DNA from: Micromonospora sp. CPCC 205371
Lineage (GTDB): Bacteria > Actinomycetota > Actinomycetes > Mycobacteriales > Micromonosporaceae
Direction: 5' to 3'
Assembly: GCF_026130045.1 (NCBI RefSeq)
Contig: NZ_JAIBNX010000001.1
Span: forward strand, 98,436-162,435
Length of the DNA: 64,000 bases
In this document: positions 27,283-35,573 of the stretch, piece by piece
How the letters are laid out: every line of letters begins with the position of its first letter
Position numbering within the stretch: the stretch's first letter is position 1
Made by a program: the position numbers and the translations under genes
Notes under the pieces: model-generated
The model's input: the letters and a program-made list of their open reading frames with translations, nothing else
What the model was told of the DNA's origin: nothing
The model's database searches: none

Positions 27283-28617
27283 CTAGTGCTGGAGTTGGAC
27301 TCCGGCCTTGGAGAGCGCCTTGATGACGTCGGCCGACTCGCCGTACCCGATCACCAGGACCGCGTCGGCACCGAACTCTTTGATCTCCTTGGCGCCCTCG
27401 GAGAAGTCGAGGCTGCTCTCGGCGTCTGCCGGCGGCTCGTACGTGATGAGCTTGATGTGGTCGGCGTTCACGCCGGCCTTTTCCAACTCGGCACGCACGT
27501 TGCCCTGCAGGCCCTCGCCGTACGAATCCTTACGCGCCACGATCGCGATCTCCTGAGGCCCGTCGCGCATGATCACGTCGGCCAGCGCGCGGCCCTGGAG
27601 GAGGTCGGACGGCGCGGTACGGAAGTACAGGCCCTTGTCGTCGACGGTGCTGAGCCCCGCGTCGGTGTTGCACGGTGAGAAGAGGATCAGCCCGGCTGCC
27701 ACCACGTCCGGCAGGACGGCCCGGGAGATGCCCGACGCGCCCGCTCCGATGATCACGTGGACGCCGGCCCTGATGTGCGAGGCCACCGTCTGCTTGGCCT
27801 TGTCGGGATTGGTGCCGTCGTCGCCCGGAATCCACTCGACCGGCTCGCCGAGGACGCCACCGGCCGCGTTGACCTCGCGGAGCGCGAGCGCGGCGCCCGC
27901 CTCCAGCGGTGGGTTGGCCAGCGCCAGGTCACCCGTCTGCGGCAACAGGCCGCCGATCTTCAGCGGGGCGCCAGCGTCGTCGCCGGTCGCGCCCTTGCGC
28001 GGGCTCGGCGCCCGCTTGGTGGTGGTCGTCGACTCGTCACCCGCGCCGACGAACTCCGTCTTGTTGTCGTCGAGCTTGTCGGACGAGTCGAAGTGCAGCG
28101 TGGCGTACGAAGCCGTGGACGGCTCACCCGCATCGGTGAACCCTCCGCGCTTGAGCGAGACCCCCCGGTACTCGATGTCGCGCCCGGCGCGGGCCAGGTC
28201 GAGGCAGCCGTCGACGGTGTCGCAGCGCTCGCCGCCCGTGGTGACGCCGTTGATGTACTTCGCGATGTCGGCGGGCGCGGTGCTCCCAGCGAGCTGTGTC
28301 GCCAGCGCGCTGATCACCACCGCGTCGTACGACTCGCCTGAGTACACGAAGTCGCCCAGGTCAGGGTCGAGCGACCGGAGCCGCTGCTTGAAGTCGTCGC
28401 TCAGTGGCGTGAGGGGTGTGGTGCCCTTCATACCGGCCAGCAGACCATTCTGGTCCTTGAACTCGTCGCCGAACGAGTTGATCATGTTGCCGTCGGATCC
28501 ATAGAGCCGGACGGGACCGTCGGTGGGACTGTCCGTCTCACTCTTCGACGCGCAGCCGACGGTGGTCAGCAAGAGCGCGGCGCAGGCGACCAGAGCGGCG
28601 TTGCGCAGGCGGGGCAT
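27283..28617 (-). CDS. Type 1 periplasmic binding lipoprotein with circularly permuted order
   Basis: 444 residues; lipoprotein signal with Cys22 (TVGC). This is a Leu/Ile/Val-type ABC substrate-binding protein, but its halves are swapped. Residues 36-190 (from VRLYGSDGN to AGEPSTASYATLHF) are what normally ends such proteins. A Thr/Lys/Pro linker (~191-217) follows. Residues 218-444 (from PLKIGGLLPQTGD to ESADVIKALSKAGVQLQH) are what normally begins them, and the protein stops exactly where the N-terminal text would run on into LYGSDGN. Cys132 and Cys138 likely form a disulfide. No permease or ATPase gene is adjacent, so it may act as a stand-alone sensor or an orphan binding protein. Confidence 0.85.
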   Translation of the reverse strand: MPRLRNAALVACAALLLTTVGCASKSETDSPTDGPVRLYGSDGNMINSFGDEFKDQNGLLAGMKGTTPLTPLSDDFKQRLRSLDPDLGDFVYSGESYDAVVISALATQLAGSTAPADIAKYINGVTTGGERCDTVDGCLDLARAGRDIEYRGVSLKRGGFTDAGEPSTASYATLHFDSSDKLDDNKTEFVGAGDESTTTTKRAPSPRKGATGDDAGAPLKIGGLLPQTGDLALANPPLEAGAALALREVNAAGGVLGEPVEWIPGDDGTNPDKAKQTVASHIRAGVHVIIGAGASGISRAVLPDVVAAGLILFSPCNTDAGLSTVDDKGLYFRTAPSDLLQGRALADVIMRDGPQEIAIVARKDSYGEGLQGNVRAELEKAGVNADHIKLITYEPPADAESSLDFSEGAKEIKEFGADAVLVIGYGESADVIKALSKAGVQLQH

Positions 28618-28739
28618 CTAGTAAGTCCTCCCTCCCCGGGGGGTCGGCGGGGGTCCGCTGCGCACACTAGCGTGCCATCGGTACGCAGTGTGACTGCGGT
28701 CGTAGGCCATCTTCGTACCAACGGGTAACGTGGCGCCAC

Positions 28740-29153
28740 GTGGACGCTGTCACAGACGTCTCGCCCCAGACGTATCCCACCGCCGGGGCGCTCGCCGAGC
28801 GCATGGGCATCACCATCGTCGAAGTATCGGCCGAACGCGTCGTCGGCACCATGCCTGTCGATGGCAACACCCAACCCATGGGACTGTTACACGGTGGCGC
28901 ATCCGCCGTACTGGCCGAAACACTCGGCTCGTACGGTGCGGCCGTGCACGGGTACTCGGTCGGGCGGCCCATGGCGGTGGGCGTGGAGTTGAACGTCACA
29001 CACCACCGCAGCGCCCGCACCGGCGTCGTCACGGGTGTGGCAGTACCCGTGCACCGCGGCGGCACGCTCGCCACGTATGAGATCGCTATCACGGACGAAT
29101 CCGGTCGCCGGGTCTGCTCAGGCCGGCTGACCTGCTTGTTGAAGTCCGCCTGA
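28740..29153 (+). CDS. PaaI-type hotdog-fold thioesterase
   Basis: 137 residues from GTG 28740. MGLLHGGASAVLAET at 47-61 is the family signature, with His51 and Glu60 as likely active-site residues. Members hydrolyse aromatic or acyl-CoA thioesters, including 1,4-dihydroxy-2-naphthoyl-CoA in menaquinone synthesis. Which CoA ester is used here cannot be read. The gene is divergent from the permuted binding lipoprotein across 122 bases. Confidence 0.88.
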   Translation: MDAVTDVSPQTYPTAGALAERMGITIVEVSAERVVGTMPVDGNTQPMGLLHGGASAVLAETLGSYGAAVHGYSVGRPMAVGVELNVTHHRSARTGVVTGVAVPVHRGGTLATYEIAITDESGRRVCSGRLTCLLKSA

Positions 29154-29212
29154 GTGCCCGATTCTCGGCCGTTCCGCTGCGGTGCTTGACCGGGCGGCAT
29201 ACCCTTCCGCTC

Positions 29213-29602
29213 GTGACGGATGTACCACCCGAGGCGCTCGACGACGCCGCCCAGGTGTTGCGCAGCGCGCTCGCCGGCGACACCGATGGGGTGGTCGGCA
29301 CGTTCGACGCCGTCGTCGACCGGTCCGGAGTCGCGGGTGCGTACGACGTCGCATGGTGCATCGCCGCCACGATGGTGGGCGACAACGTCCCCCGAGGCCG
29401 GTGGACGCTCGACTTCCCCGGCATCGACGAAGCCGGCTACGACACCCGTTGGGTGGCCCGCTTCGTGAGCGCGTACGCCAACTCCGACGCCTCCACGGGC
29501 GAGGCCCTCTTCGGCGCCGCCATCGCCGACGGCCAACTCCCCGAGTGTCTGCTCACCCTGGCCGGCTCCGCCGTAGCCACCCTCCGCCGCCGCGCCGCCT
29601 AA
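29213..29602 (+). CDS. Small conserved protein, function unknown
   Basis: 129 residues from GTG 29213. There is no Shine-Dalgarno site, and a TACCCT box lies about 8 bases ahead, so the mRNA may be leaderless. A TTG at 29186 is the alternative start. The protein is acidic and helical, with no membrane segment and no motif that I know. A family A palindrome follows ~60 bases downstream. Confidence 0.6.
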   Translation: MTDVPPEALDDAAQVLRSALAGDTDGVVGTFDAVVDRSGVAGAYDVAWCIAATMVGDNVPRGRWTLDFPGIDEAGYDTRWVARFVSAYANSDASTGEALFGAAIADGQLPECLLTLAGSAVATLRRRAA

Positions 29603-29664
29603 CCCACCGCCCGCCGCGCGGTGCCTCTCCCGCCGCGCCCCCGCCGCGCGCCGCACGCCTCTCC

Positions 29665-29751
29665 CCGCCGATCAAGGGCAAAGGCACGCGCTTTGATCTC
29701 CGATCCGCATGCATTTGCCCTTGATCGATGCAATCGCCCTTGATCGGCGGC
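29665..29751. repeat. Family A palindromic repeat, copy 3 (reverse orientation)
   Basis: Reads CCGCCGATCAAGGGCAAAGG at the left and ends in CCCTTGATCGGCGG. The side arm GATGCAATCGCCCTTGATC is on the right, so the unit is inverted relative to copies 1 and 5. The central arms have drifted (GCACGCG against GCATGCA) but the ends still pair. It is the only copy not between convergent genes. Confidence 0.85.
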
Positions 29752-29874
29752 GCGCGCTCGTCAGCGCACGCTCGTCAGCGCACGCGCAGCGTGGCGCGTG
29801 CGCCACGCCCGAGGCGTTGAGACACGCCGTGTGGGGGCCTGAGGGGGGCGGGCGGCTCTCGTAGGGTCGGCGAC

Positions 29875-30564
29875 ATGTCGGACGTGATCCTCGCCAAGGT
29901 CCGCAAGCTGCTCACCAAGGCCGAAGACCCCGCCTGCACCACCGCCGAAGCCGAGGCATTCACCGCCAAGGCCACCGAGCTGATCGCCAAATACGGCGTC
30001 GACAGGGCGCTGCTCGCCGCCCAAGACCCCAGCACCGACCGGGTCGGCGACCGCGTCATCGACGTCGAGCCGCCCTACGCGCTCGACAAGGCCGGCCTGC
30101 TCGCCTCCGTCGCCACAGCCCTGCGCTGCGGCTCGGTCCGCCGACGCGAGCGCAAGGGCCTCACGGTGCACCTCTTCGGCTTCGACAGCGACCTGGAGCG
30201 CGTCGAGCTGCTCTTCACGTCGCTGCTCGTCCAGGCGGCTCACGGGCTCGCGGCCACCCCGGTGCCGGCCTGGGAGCACCCGGCGGCCTTCCGGCGGTCC
30301 TGGCTGGCCGGCTTCGCTGGCGCGATCGCCCGGCGGCTCCGCGAGGCGGAGGCCGCCGCTGCGGCGACTCCGACCACATCAGGTCCGTCGGTCGCGCTGG
30401 TCCTCGCCGACCGCTCCAGCGAGGTCAGCGCCCGCATGTCGGAGGCCTACCCAAACGCCCGCACGGCGAGCCGTCGCCGCCTAGCGGGCACCGGCATGCG
30501 CCAGGGCTACGAGGCCGGCACAGCGGCCAACCTGGCCGACTCCCGCGCCGTGGGCCACACATAG
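29875..30564 (+). CDS. DUF2786 family protein
   Basis: 229 residues, ATG 29875. The first ~40 residues (ILAKVRKLLTKAEDPACTTA, then EAEAFTAKATELIAKYGVD) are the DUF2786 signature, seen in phage and bacterial proteins of unknown role. The remainder has HLFGFDSDLERVELLFTSLL and a C-terminal RRRLAGTGMRQGYEAGTAAN block also common in the family. No enzyme motif. A hairpin terminator follows. Confidence 0.85.
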   Translation: MSDVILAKVRKLLTKAEDPACTTAEAEAFTAKATELIAKYGVDRALLAAQDPSTDRVGDRVIDVEPPYALDKAGLLASVATALRCGSVRRRERKGLTVHLFGFDSDLERVELLFTSLLVQAAHGLAATPVPAWEHPAAFRRSWLAGFAGAIARRLREAEAAAAATPTTSGPSVALVLADRSSEVSARMSEAYPNARTASRRRLAGTGMRQGYEAGTAANLADSRAVGHT

Positions 30565-30581
30565 CCTGCTCCAGGGAAAGA

Positions 30582-30617
30582 AGAACGCCCACCGGCGTTT
30601 CCGCTGGTAGGCGTTCT
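30582..30617. terminator. Two-way hairpin terminator
   Basis: AGAACGCC...CCGGCG (30582-30597) pairs with CGCTGG...GGCGTTCT (30602-30617). It lies between the DUF2786 gene and the convergent tRNA cluster. A smaller stem ATAGCC/GGCTAT (30619-30638) sits directly beside tRNA-Phe. Confidence 0.8.
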
Positions 30618-30639
30618 GATAGCCCGGCGAAAGGCTATG

Positions 30640-30713
30640 TGGCCAGGGGCGGGGTCGAACCGCCGACCTTCCGATTTTCAGTCGGACGCTCGTACCAACT
30701 GAGCTACCTGGCC
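30640..30713 (-). tRNA. tRNA-Phe (GAA)
   Basis: 74 bases on the minus strand, GGCCAGG acceptor pairing with CCTGGCC, discriminator A. D arm AGCTCAGTTGGTA, anticodon loop CTGAAAA (GAA), T arm GGTTCGACCCC. CCA is not encoded. Third gene of a Glu-Asp-Phe cluster. Confidence 0.95.
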
Positions 30714-30749
30714 GGGTGAGACACGTCGACGGCGAACCATCGACGTAAG

Positions 30750-30823
30750 CGGTCCTGACGGGACTTGAACCCGCGACCTCCGCCTTGACAGGGCGGCGAG
30801 CACTCCAACTGCTCCACAGGACC
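30750..30823 (-). tRNA. tRNA-Asp (GTC)
   Basis: 74 bases on the minus strand; acceptor GGTCCTG/CAGGACC, discriminator G as usual for Asp. Anticodon loop CTGTCAA (GTC); T loop GGTTCAAGTCC. CCA is not encoded. Confidence 0.95.
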
Positions 30824-30855
30824 TTGCTACTTGCTACTCCGGCTAGGCCGGACCG

Positions 30856-30928
30856 TGCCCCCAACGGGATTCGAACCCGTGCTACCGCCTTGAAAGGGCG
30901 GCGTCCTGGGCCGCTAGACGATGAGGGC
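30856..30928 (-). tRNA. tRNA-Glu (TTC)
   Basis: 73 bases on the minus strand; acceptor GCCCTCA pairs with TGGGGGC (one wobble). D arm ATCGTCTAGCGG, anticodon loop CTTTCAA (TTC), T loop GGTTCGAATCCC. First tRNA of the cluster; the 140 bases upstream must hold its promoter. Confidence 0.95.
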
Positions 30929-31069
30929 GGCCCCGCCATCATTGCACATCACAACTCTGGCAGCTGAGCTCCCATCCGGCCCCGCCGGAGGCTTCGAAAG
31001 CATACGCGACGCCGGACCCTCCATCCAAACCGGTTCCGGGCGCGTCACGCCCAAGCTTCAAGGAGCCGG

Positions 31070-31900
31070 TCAACGGAGCAGGGCGATGCCGTACTTGCGC
31101 TTGAGCGCCGGTATCAGCGCCTTGCAGGCGTCCACGGTGCCGGCTCGGTCGCCGCCGCCGTCGTGGAGCAGGATGATCGAGCCGGATCTGGTCTTGGCCA
31201 TGACGTGCTGTTTGATCGCCTCGGCGCCGGGCTTTGCCCAGTCGGCCGGGTCGACGTCCCAGTCCAGCGAGGTCATGCCCAACTCGCGCGCGGCCTGGAC
31301 CGCCGCGGCGGTCCATTTTCCACCGGGATGCCGGAAGTACTTGACCCGCGTACCGGGAACGGCCCGATGGACTTCCCGGTTGGTGGCGAGCATGTTCGCC
31401 TTGATTTCGTGCTCCGGCTTGGTGCCGAGGTCGAACTCGTGGTGCCAGCTGTGGTTGCACAGCGTGTGGCCTTCGCGCACGATGCGTTTGACCAGGGCGG
31501 GGTATTGGCGCACCTCGGTGCCGACCACGCAGAAGGTGGCCTTGACCCTGTTGGCGCGCAGCAGGTCGAGCACCTGGGGCGTCCACGCCGGGTTGGGCCC
31601 GTCGTCGAAGGTCAGCGCCACCCCACGGCTCCCCGTCATCCGCCTCGTGCCGAACGGACCGATCTTGGACCGCGTGGCGGGCTTGGTGGTGGTGGTCTTC
31701 TTCGGCGCCGGTGTCTTGGGCGGCGCGGCTGACGGCGTGGTGGCAGGTGTCGGTGTCGGCGATGGCGAAGCAGGCGCCGCCTGGTTGCCTAGCGCCTGGT
31801 GAGCCACGGTCTCGGCGGGCTGCCGACCCATGGCCCAGCGGCCGCCGACGAGGATCGCCAGTACGAGCAGTGCGGCGGTGAACGCCCCACGTCGCGTCAT
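31070..31900 (-). CDS. Secreted or anchored polysaccharide deacetylase (NodB, CE4 family)
   Basis: 276 residues from ATG 31900. An N-terminal hydrophobic segment (6-20) is followed by a Pro/Thr/Lys-rich spacer (40-78) that would cross the cell wall. The NodB domain starts at ~90: catalytic Asp99-Asp100 (TFDDGP), zinc ligands His150 and His154 (HSWHH), RHPGG and the final LHDGGGDR. It removes N-acetyl groups from peptidoglycan or chitin-like polymers. The gene reads toward the tRNA cluster with no clear terminator between. Confidence 0.92.
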   Translation of the reverse strand: MTRRGAFTAALLVLAILVGGRWAMGRQPAETVAHQALGNQAAPASPSPTPTPATTPSAAPPKTPAPKKTTTTKPATRSKIGPFGTRRMTGSRGVALTFDDGPNPAWTPQVLDLLRANRVKATFCVVGTEVRQYPALVKRIVREGHTLCNHSWHHEFDLGTKPEHEIKANMLATNREVHRAVPGTRVKYFRHPGGKWTAAAVQAARELGMTSLDWDVDPADWAKPGAEAIKQHVMAKTRSGSIILLHDGGGDRAGTVDACKALIPALKRKYGIALLR

Positions 31901-31974
31901 CTGTGAGACTCCCGAGGGGTTCGGGAACAAAGCGACAACACGCTACTGGAGTGGCGCCCGAGAATCGAGTGTTT

Positions 31975-32573
31975 CTAGCCGATTAGCGTCCGATTGCTCA
32001 ATAGGGTGAGTGCCGCGTCGAGGCTCTCTGGTCGTTCGATGACAACTGGCAGTTCGTCCCACCCCGGACCAGCCGCGATGATGAGCGGCGGACGGTGCTG
32101 ACCCGATCGCAAGGCGTCAAGTTGGCGGGGGTCGGCGGTGGCGTGTGAATGTGACCACACCACGACGGCATCTGGACCGGTACGTCGCACCGCGCCGGCG
32201 AGGGCGGATGGGGGCACGCGGGCGCCAAGGAGCCGGCACGGCAGGCCAACCTCGGCCAGCGCGGCGGCCAGCGCCTCCAGCGGCAGGCTGTGCTGCTCCT
32301 CGTCGGCGCACGCCAGGAGGATGCGCGGCGATCCCGCGGTGGCTCGCGGGCGCCGCGCGCCCCGCGGGCCGCCTCGGCGGGCGCCACGCCCTCCGCGGTC
32401 AGCTCGCGCATCACATCCAAGCGGGCCAGATCTTCCTGCGTGTACCGGCGGTGGTGGCCGGGCACGTGCCCGCTCGGGCCGAGCCCGTACCGCTGGTGCC
32501 AGGTGCGAAGTGTGGTGACCGCCACACCGAGGCGGCGTGCCATCGCTCCCGCGCTCAGCCCGTCATCGGCCAC
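31975..32573 (-). pseudogene. MerR-family regulator with B12-binding-like domain, frameshifted
   Basis: 599 bases from GTG 32573 (overlapping the idi stop) to the stop at 31975, not a multiple of three. The first frame gives a MerR helix-turn-helix: MARRLGVAVTTLRTWHQRYG and GHHRRYTQEDLARL. After a GC-rich run near 32340-32375 the sense moves to another frame (RILLACADEEQHSLPLEALA, then GPDAVVVWSHSHA), a Rossmann-like domain as in LitR/CarH. The light-sensing LitR/CarH proteins control carotenoid genes, and this gene is coupled to idi-crtI. A lost or extra base or a sequencing error are both possible. Confidence 0.75.
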
Positions 32574-33138
32574 CCGACCGCTCCGCAGCGTCCTCGGAAG
32601 ACAGCACCGGCGGCAGCGCGTCGACCACGCCGCCCAGCCACGGCGCGTACGCCCGCGGGTGCTCGCGCAGTTCGGCACGCACCTCGTCGAGTTCGACCCA
32701 CCGCACCGCGGCGACTTCCTGCGGGTCGGGCCGCACCGGCACGTCGGCACCGACCGATCCGAGCAGCACGTGGTCGTACTCGTACTCCACCCGCCCGGTC
32801 GCCGGGTCCTCGGCGAAGTACCGGTAGACGCCAACCTCGGTCAGCGTCACCGGGTCGATGCCCAACTCCTCACCGAGCCGCTTGGTGGCCGCTGAGATCA
32901 CGTCTTCGCCGGGCGCCGGGTGCCCGCAGCAGGCGTTGGCCCAGCGCAGCGGGAACCGGCTCTTGACCTGGGCCCGCTGCTGGAGCAGGAGGCGTCCGCC
33001 CGGATCGACGAGCACGACGGAGAACGCCCGATGCAGTTGCCCCGGCGCCTGGTGTGCGGCCTCCACAGTGGACGAGCCGAGGCCAGCGCCCGCTTCATCG
33101 ACGAGCTCCACCAGATGCGTCGAGCGAGGATCCATCAT
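32563..33138 (-). CDS. idi: Isopentenyl-diphosphate delta-isomerase, type I
   Basis: 191 residues, ATG 33138 overlapping the crtI stop (ATGA). Interconverts IPP and DMAPP to feed isoprenoid synthesis. Nudix-like fold with active-site Cys71 and metal ligand His73 in NACCGHP, the Nudix box region GEDVISAATKRLGEELGI, and acidic residues in RVEYEYDHVLL. The C-terminal ~20 residues extend past the usual end. It is the second gene of a crtI-idi-merR operon. Confidence 0.93.
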   Translation of the reverse strand: MMDPRSTHLVELVDEAGAGLGSSTVEAAHQAPGQLHRAFSVVLVDPGGRLLLQQRAQVKSRFPLRWANACCGHPAPGEDVISAATKRLGEELGIDPVTLTEVGVYRYFAEDPATGRVEYEYDHVLLGSVGADVPVRPDPQEVAAVRWVELDEVRAELREHPRAYAPWLGGVVDALPPVLSSEDAAERSGGR

Positions 33139-34601
33139 CGTGCGCCTCCCGTGACGCGGTGAGCTGCGAGTTTGCCGGAGATCAGCACCATGGGGACGCC
33201 CACGCCCGGCTGCGTGCCCGAGCCGACAAAGACCACATTGTCCACTGTGGGATGCAGGTTACCGGGCCGGAAGGGGCCGGTCTGCCGGAATGTGTGGGCC
33301 GCCCCGAACGGGGTACCCGCCGCTAGTCCGGAAGCCGCCCAGTCGCTGGGGGTAACGAGTCGCGCCACCTCGATGCCGTCCCGGAAACCCCGGTAGCCGC
33401 GCGCCTCCAGGACGTCGACCAGCTCGTCGGTGTACCGATGGCGGAGGTCGCCTTCCCAGTCGAGCGGCCGGCGGTGGGCCAGGTGCGGCACGGGGGCGAG
33501 CACGTAGTACGCGTGCCGCCCGCTGGGCGCGCCGGTCGGCGGGTGCGTGACGAGCAGCGACGGGTCGGACATCAGCTCGCCGCGCCGGATCACCTCATCG
33601 AAGGTGCCGCGCCAGGCCCGTCCGAAGTGGAGATTGTGGTGCGCTATCCGGCGGTACTCCTGCGTGGAACCCACGTGCAGCACGACGCACGACGGCGAGT
33701 AGCGCAGCGGGCGCGGGCGTGCCCCCGATAGCGCCCACGCGACCGGCAGGTCGGGGTTGAGCACGACGACGTCGGCGGGGATGCGCTCGCCGCCGCTCGT
33801 GCGGACCCCAACCGCCCGCCCACCGGCGGTCTCGACCGCGGTGACCGTGGTGTCGTACCGGATGGTCACCCCGTGCTTCTCGGCGGCGCCGGCCATGGCG
33901 CGCGGCACAGCGTGGATGCCGCCTTCGGGGAAGTAGACCCCGGCGACGGAGTCCAGGTATGCGATGACCGCGTAGATGGCGAGCGCGTCGTGCGGCGACA
34001 GTCCCGCGTACATCGCCTGGAACGAGAAGATCCGCCGGGTGCGCGGGTCGGCGAAGAACTGGTCGATCTTGCTCTCGAGCCGCCGGAACCCGCCCATCCA
34101 CAGCAGTTTCAGCATCCCCCAGGTGACCAGGTCGCGCGGGGAGTCGAGGTTGCGCTCGATGAAGTCGGCCCGCTCGAGCCGCCACAGCCGCCGCGCGAAG
34201 TCGACGAACCGCAGGTAACCGTCGGCCTCGCGCGGCCCGCACACCCGCCCTATCTCCGCCGCCATCCGCGCCGTGTCGGTGATCACATCGAGCGTGGAGC
34301 CGTCGGGGTAGTGGGCGCGGTACGCGGGGTCGAGCGCAGTGAGCCGGAGCCAGTCGGAGAGCCGCTCACCGACCGCGCCGAGGGCCTCGTCGAGCAGGTC
34401 GGGCATGGTGAGCACCGTGGGCCCCGTGTCGAACTCGTATCCGCCGACAGCTAGCCGCCCGGCCCGCCCGCCGGGCAGCGGCTCGCGTTCGAGCACGGTG
34501 ACCTGCCGCCCGGCGCCGGCCAGGTGCAGGGCGCACGCCAGCCCGCCGAGCCCGGCGCCGACCACGATCACTCGATCGGTCGGCCCGCTCACCCGTCTCA
34601 T
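33135..34601 (-). CDS. crtI: Phytoene desaturase family protein
   Basis: 488 residues from ATG 34601. The FAD-binding turn VVGAGLGGLACALHLAGAG is at 13-31 and GGRAGRLAVGGYEFDTGPTV follows, the CrtI pattern. The C-terminal GSGTQPGVGVPMVLISGKLA is the second FAD motif. CrtI adds double bonds to phytoene to give lycopene-type carotenoids. The start is only 20 bases from that of the divergent crtB, so either starts are downstream or promoters overlap the coding ends. Confidence 0.92.
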   Translation of the reverse strand: MRRVSGPTDRVIVVGAGLGGLACALHLAGAGRQVTVLEREPLPGGRAGRLAVGGYEFDTGPTVLTMPDLLDEALGAVGERLSDWLRLTALDPAYRAHYPDGSTLDVITDTARMAAEIGRVCGPREADGYLRFVDFARRLWRLERADFIERNLDSPRDLVTWGMLKLLWMGGFRRLESKIDQFFADPRTRRIFSFQAMYAGLSPHDALAIYAVIAYLDSVAGVYFPEGGIHAVPRAMAGAAEKHGVTIRYDTTVTAVETAGGRAVGVRTSGGERIPADVVVLNPDLPVAWALSGARPRPLRYSPSCVVLHVGSTQEYRRIAHHNLHFGRAWRGTFDEVIRRGELMSDPSLLVTHPPTGAPSGRHAYYVLAPVPHLAHRRPLDWEGDLRHRYTDELVDVLEARGYRGFRDGIEVARLVTPSDWAASGLAAGTPFGAAHTFRQTGPFRPGNLHPTVDNVVFVGSGTQPGVGVPMVLISGKLAAHRVTGGAR

Positions 34602-34621
34602 GGCGCTGAGAGTATGCGTCC

Positions 34622-35554
34622 GTGGGAGATGACCTGGCCGCGGCCTACGAACGCTGCCGTGCGCTTCACAGACGGCACGGGCGCACGTACTACCTGGCAA
34701 CCCGGCTGCTACCTGCCTGGAAACGCCGGCACGTCCACGCGCTGTACGGATTCACCCGATACGCGGATGAGATCGTCGACCGCACCGACGCGCTGCCGCC
34801 GGCCGAGCGGGCCGCCAAGCTGCGCGACTGGTCCGACCGGTTCCTCGCGGGCCTGCGCGGTGCCCCTGCCGACGACCCGCTCCTGCCGGCCGTGCTGCAC
34901 ACGATCGCCGCGTTCGACCTCGACCACGCCGACTTCGCCGCGTTCCTGCGCAGCATGGCGATGGACCTCACGGTCACCTCGTACGCCACCTACGCCGACC
35001 TGCTCGACTACATGGAGGGGTCGGCGGCCGTGATCGGCACGATGATGCTGCCGATCCTCGGCGCCGGCGACCTCGCCGCCGCGCGCGAACCCGCCCGCCA
35101 GCTCGGGCTCGCGTTCCAGCTCACCAACTTCATCCGCGACGTCGCCGAAGACCTCGACCGGGGCCGCACCTACCTGCCCGATGAAGACCTCGCCAGGTTC
35201 GGGGTCACCCGGCCCGATCTCGTCTCCTGCGCCGCGCGACGCGCGGCCACACCGCAGGTCCAGCAGCTCATCGAGTACGAGGTGAGGCGCGCACAGGCCC
35301 ACTATGGCGCGGCGGCGTCCGGCATCGGCATGCTGGAGCCCGCGTCGCAGGCGTGCATTCGCAGCGCGTACCGGCTCTACGGCGGCATCCTCGACGAGAT
35401 CGCGGCGGCTGGATTCGACGTCTTCGCTCGGCGGGCCGTAGTGCCGGGCTGGCGCAAGGCTGTGGTAGCGGCGCACTCGCTGCTGGTGGGCACCGGCACG
35501 CCCGTGCGGGTGCCCGGTCCTGGCGAGTACGTCAACCAGTACGTGCCGCGCTGA
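34622..35554 (+). CDS. crtB: Phytoene synthase
   Basis: 310 residues from GTG 34622. Head-to-head condensation of two GGPP (or two FPP for C30 enzymes) to phytoene. The two Asp-rich motifs are YADEIVD (47-53) and RDVAEDLDRGRTYLP (172-186). With crtI and idi it makes the core of a carotenoid pathway; no GGPP synthase or lycopene cyclase is seen in this window. It ends 19 bases before the flavoprotein gene. Confidence 0.93.
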   Translation: MGDDLAAAYERCRALHRRHGRTYYLATRLLPAWKRRHVHALYGFTRYADEIVDRTDALPPAERAAKLRDWSDRFLAGLRGAPADDPLLPAVLHTIAAFDLDHADFAAFLRSMAMDLTVTSYATYADLLDYMEGSAAVIGTMMLPILGAGDLAAAREPARQLGLAFQLTNFIRDVAEDLDRGRTYLPDEDLARFGVTRPDLVSCAARRAATPQVQQLIEYEVRRAQAHYGAAASGIGMLEPASQACIRSAYRLYGGILDEIAAAGFDVFARRAVVPGWRKAVVAAHSLLVGTGTPVRVPGPGEYVNQYVPR

Positions 35555-35573
35555 ACCGTGAAATGCTGGCGTC

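Noticed and set aside
30640..30928. Integrated element at the tRNA cluster
   Set aside because: All three tRNAs are intact, and no integrase or repeated tRNA 3' end is seen nearby.
31975..32573. Programmed frameshift in the MerR gene
   Set aside because: No clear slippery heptamer with a downstream stem was found; mutation or sequencing error is simpler.
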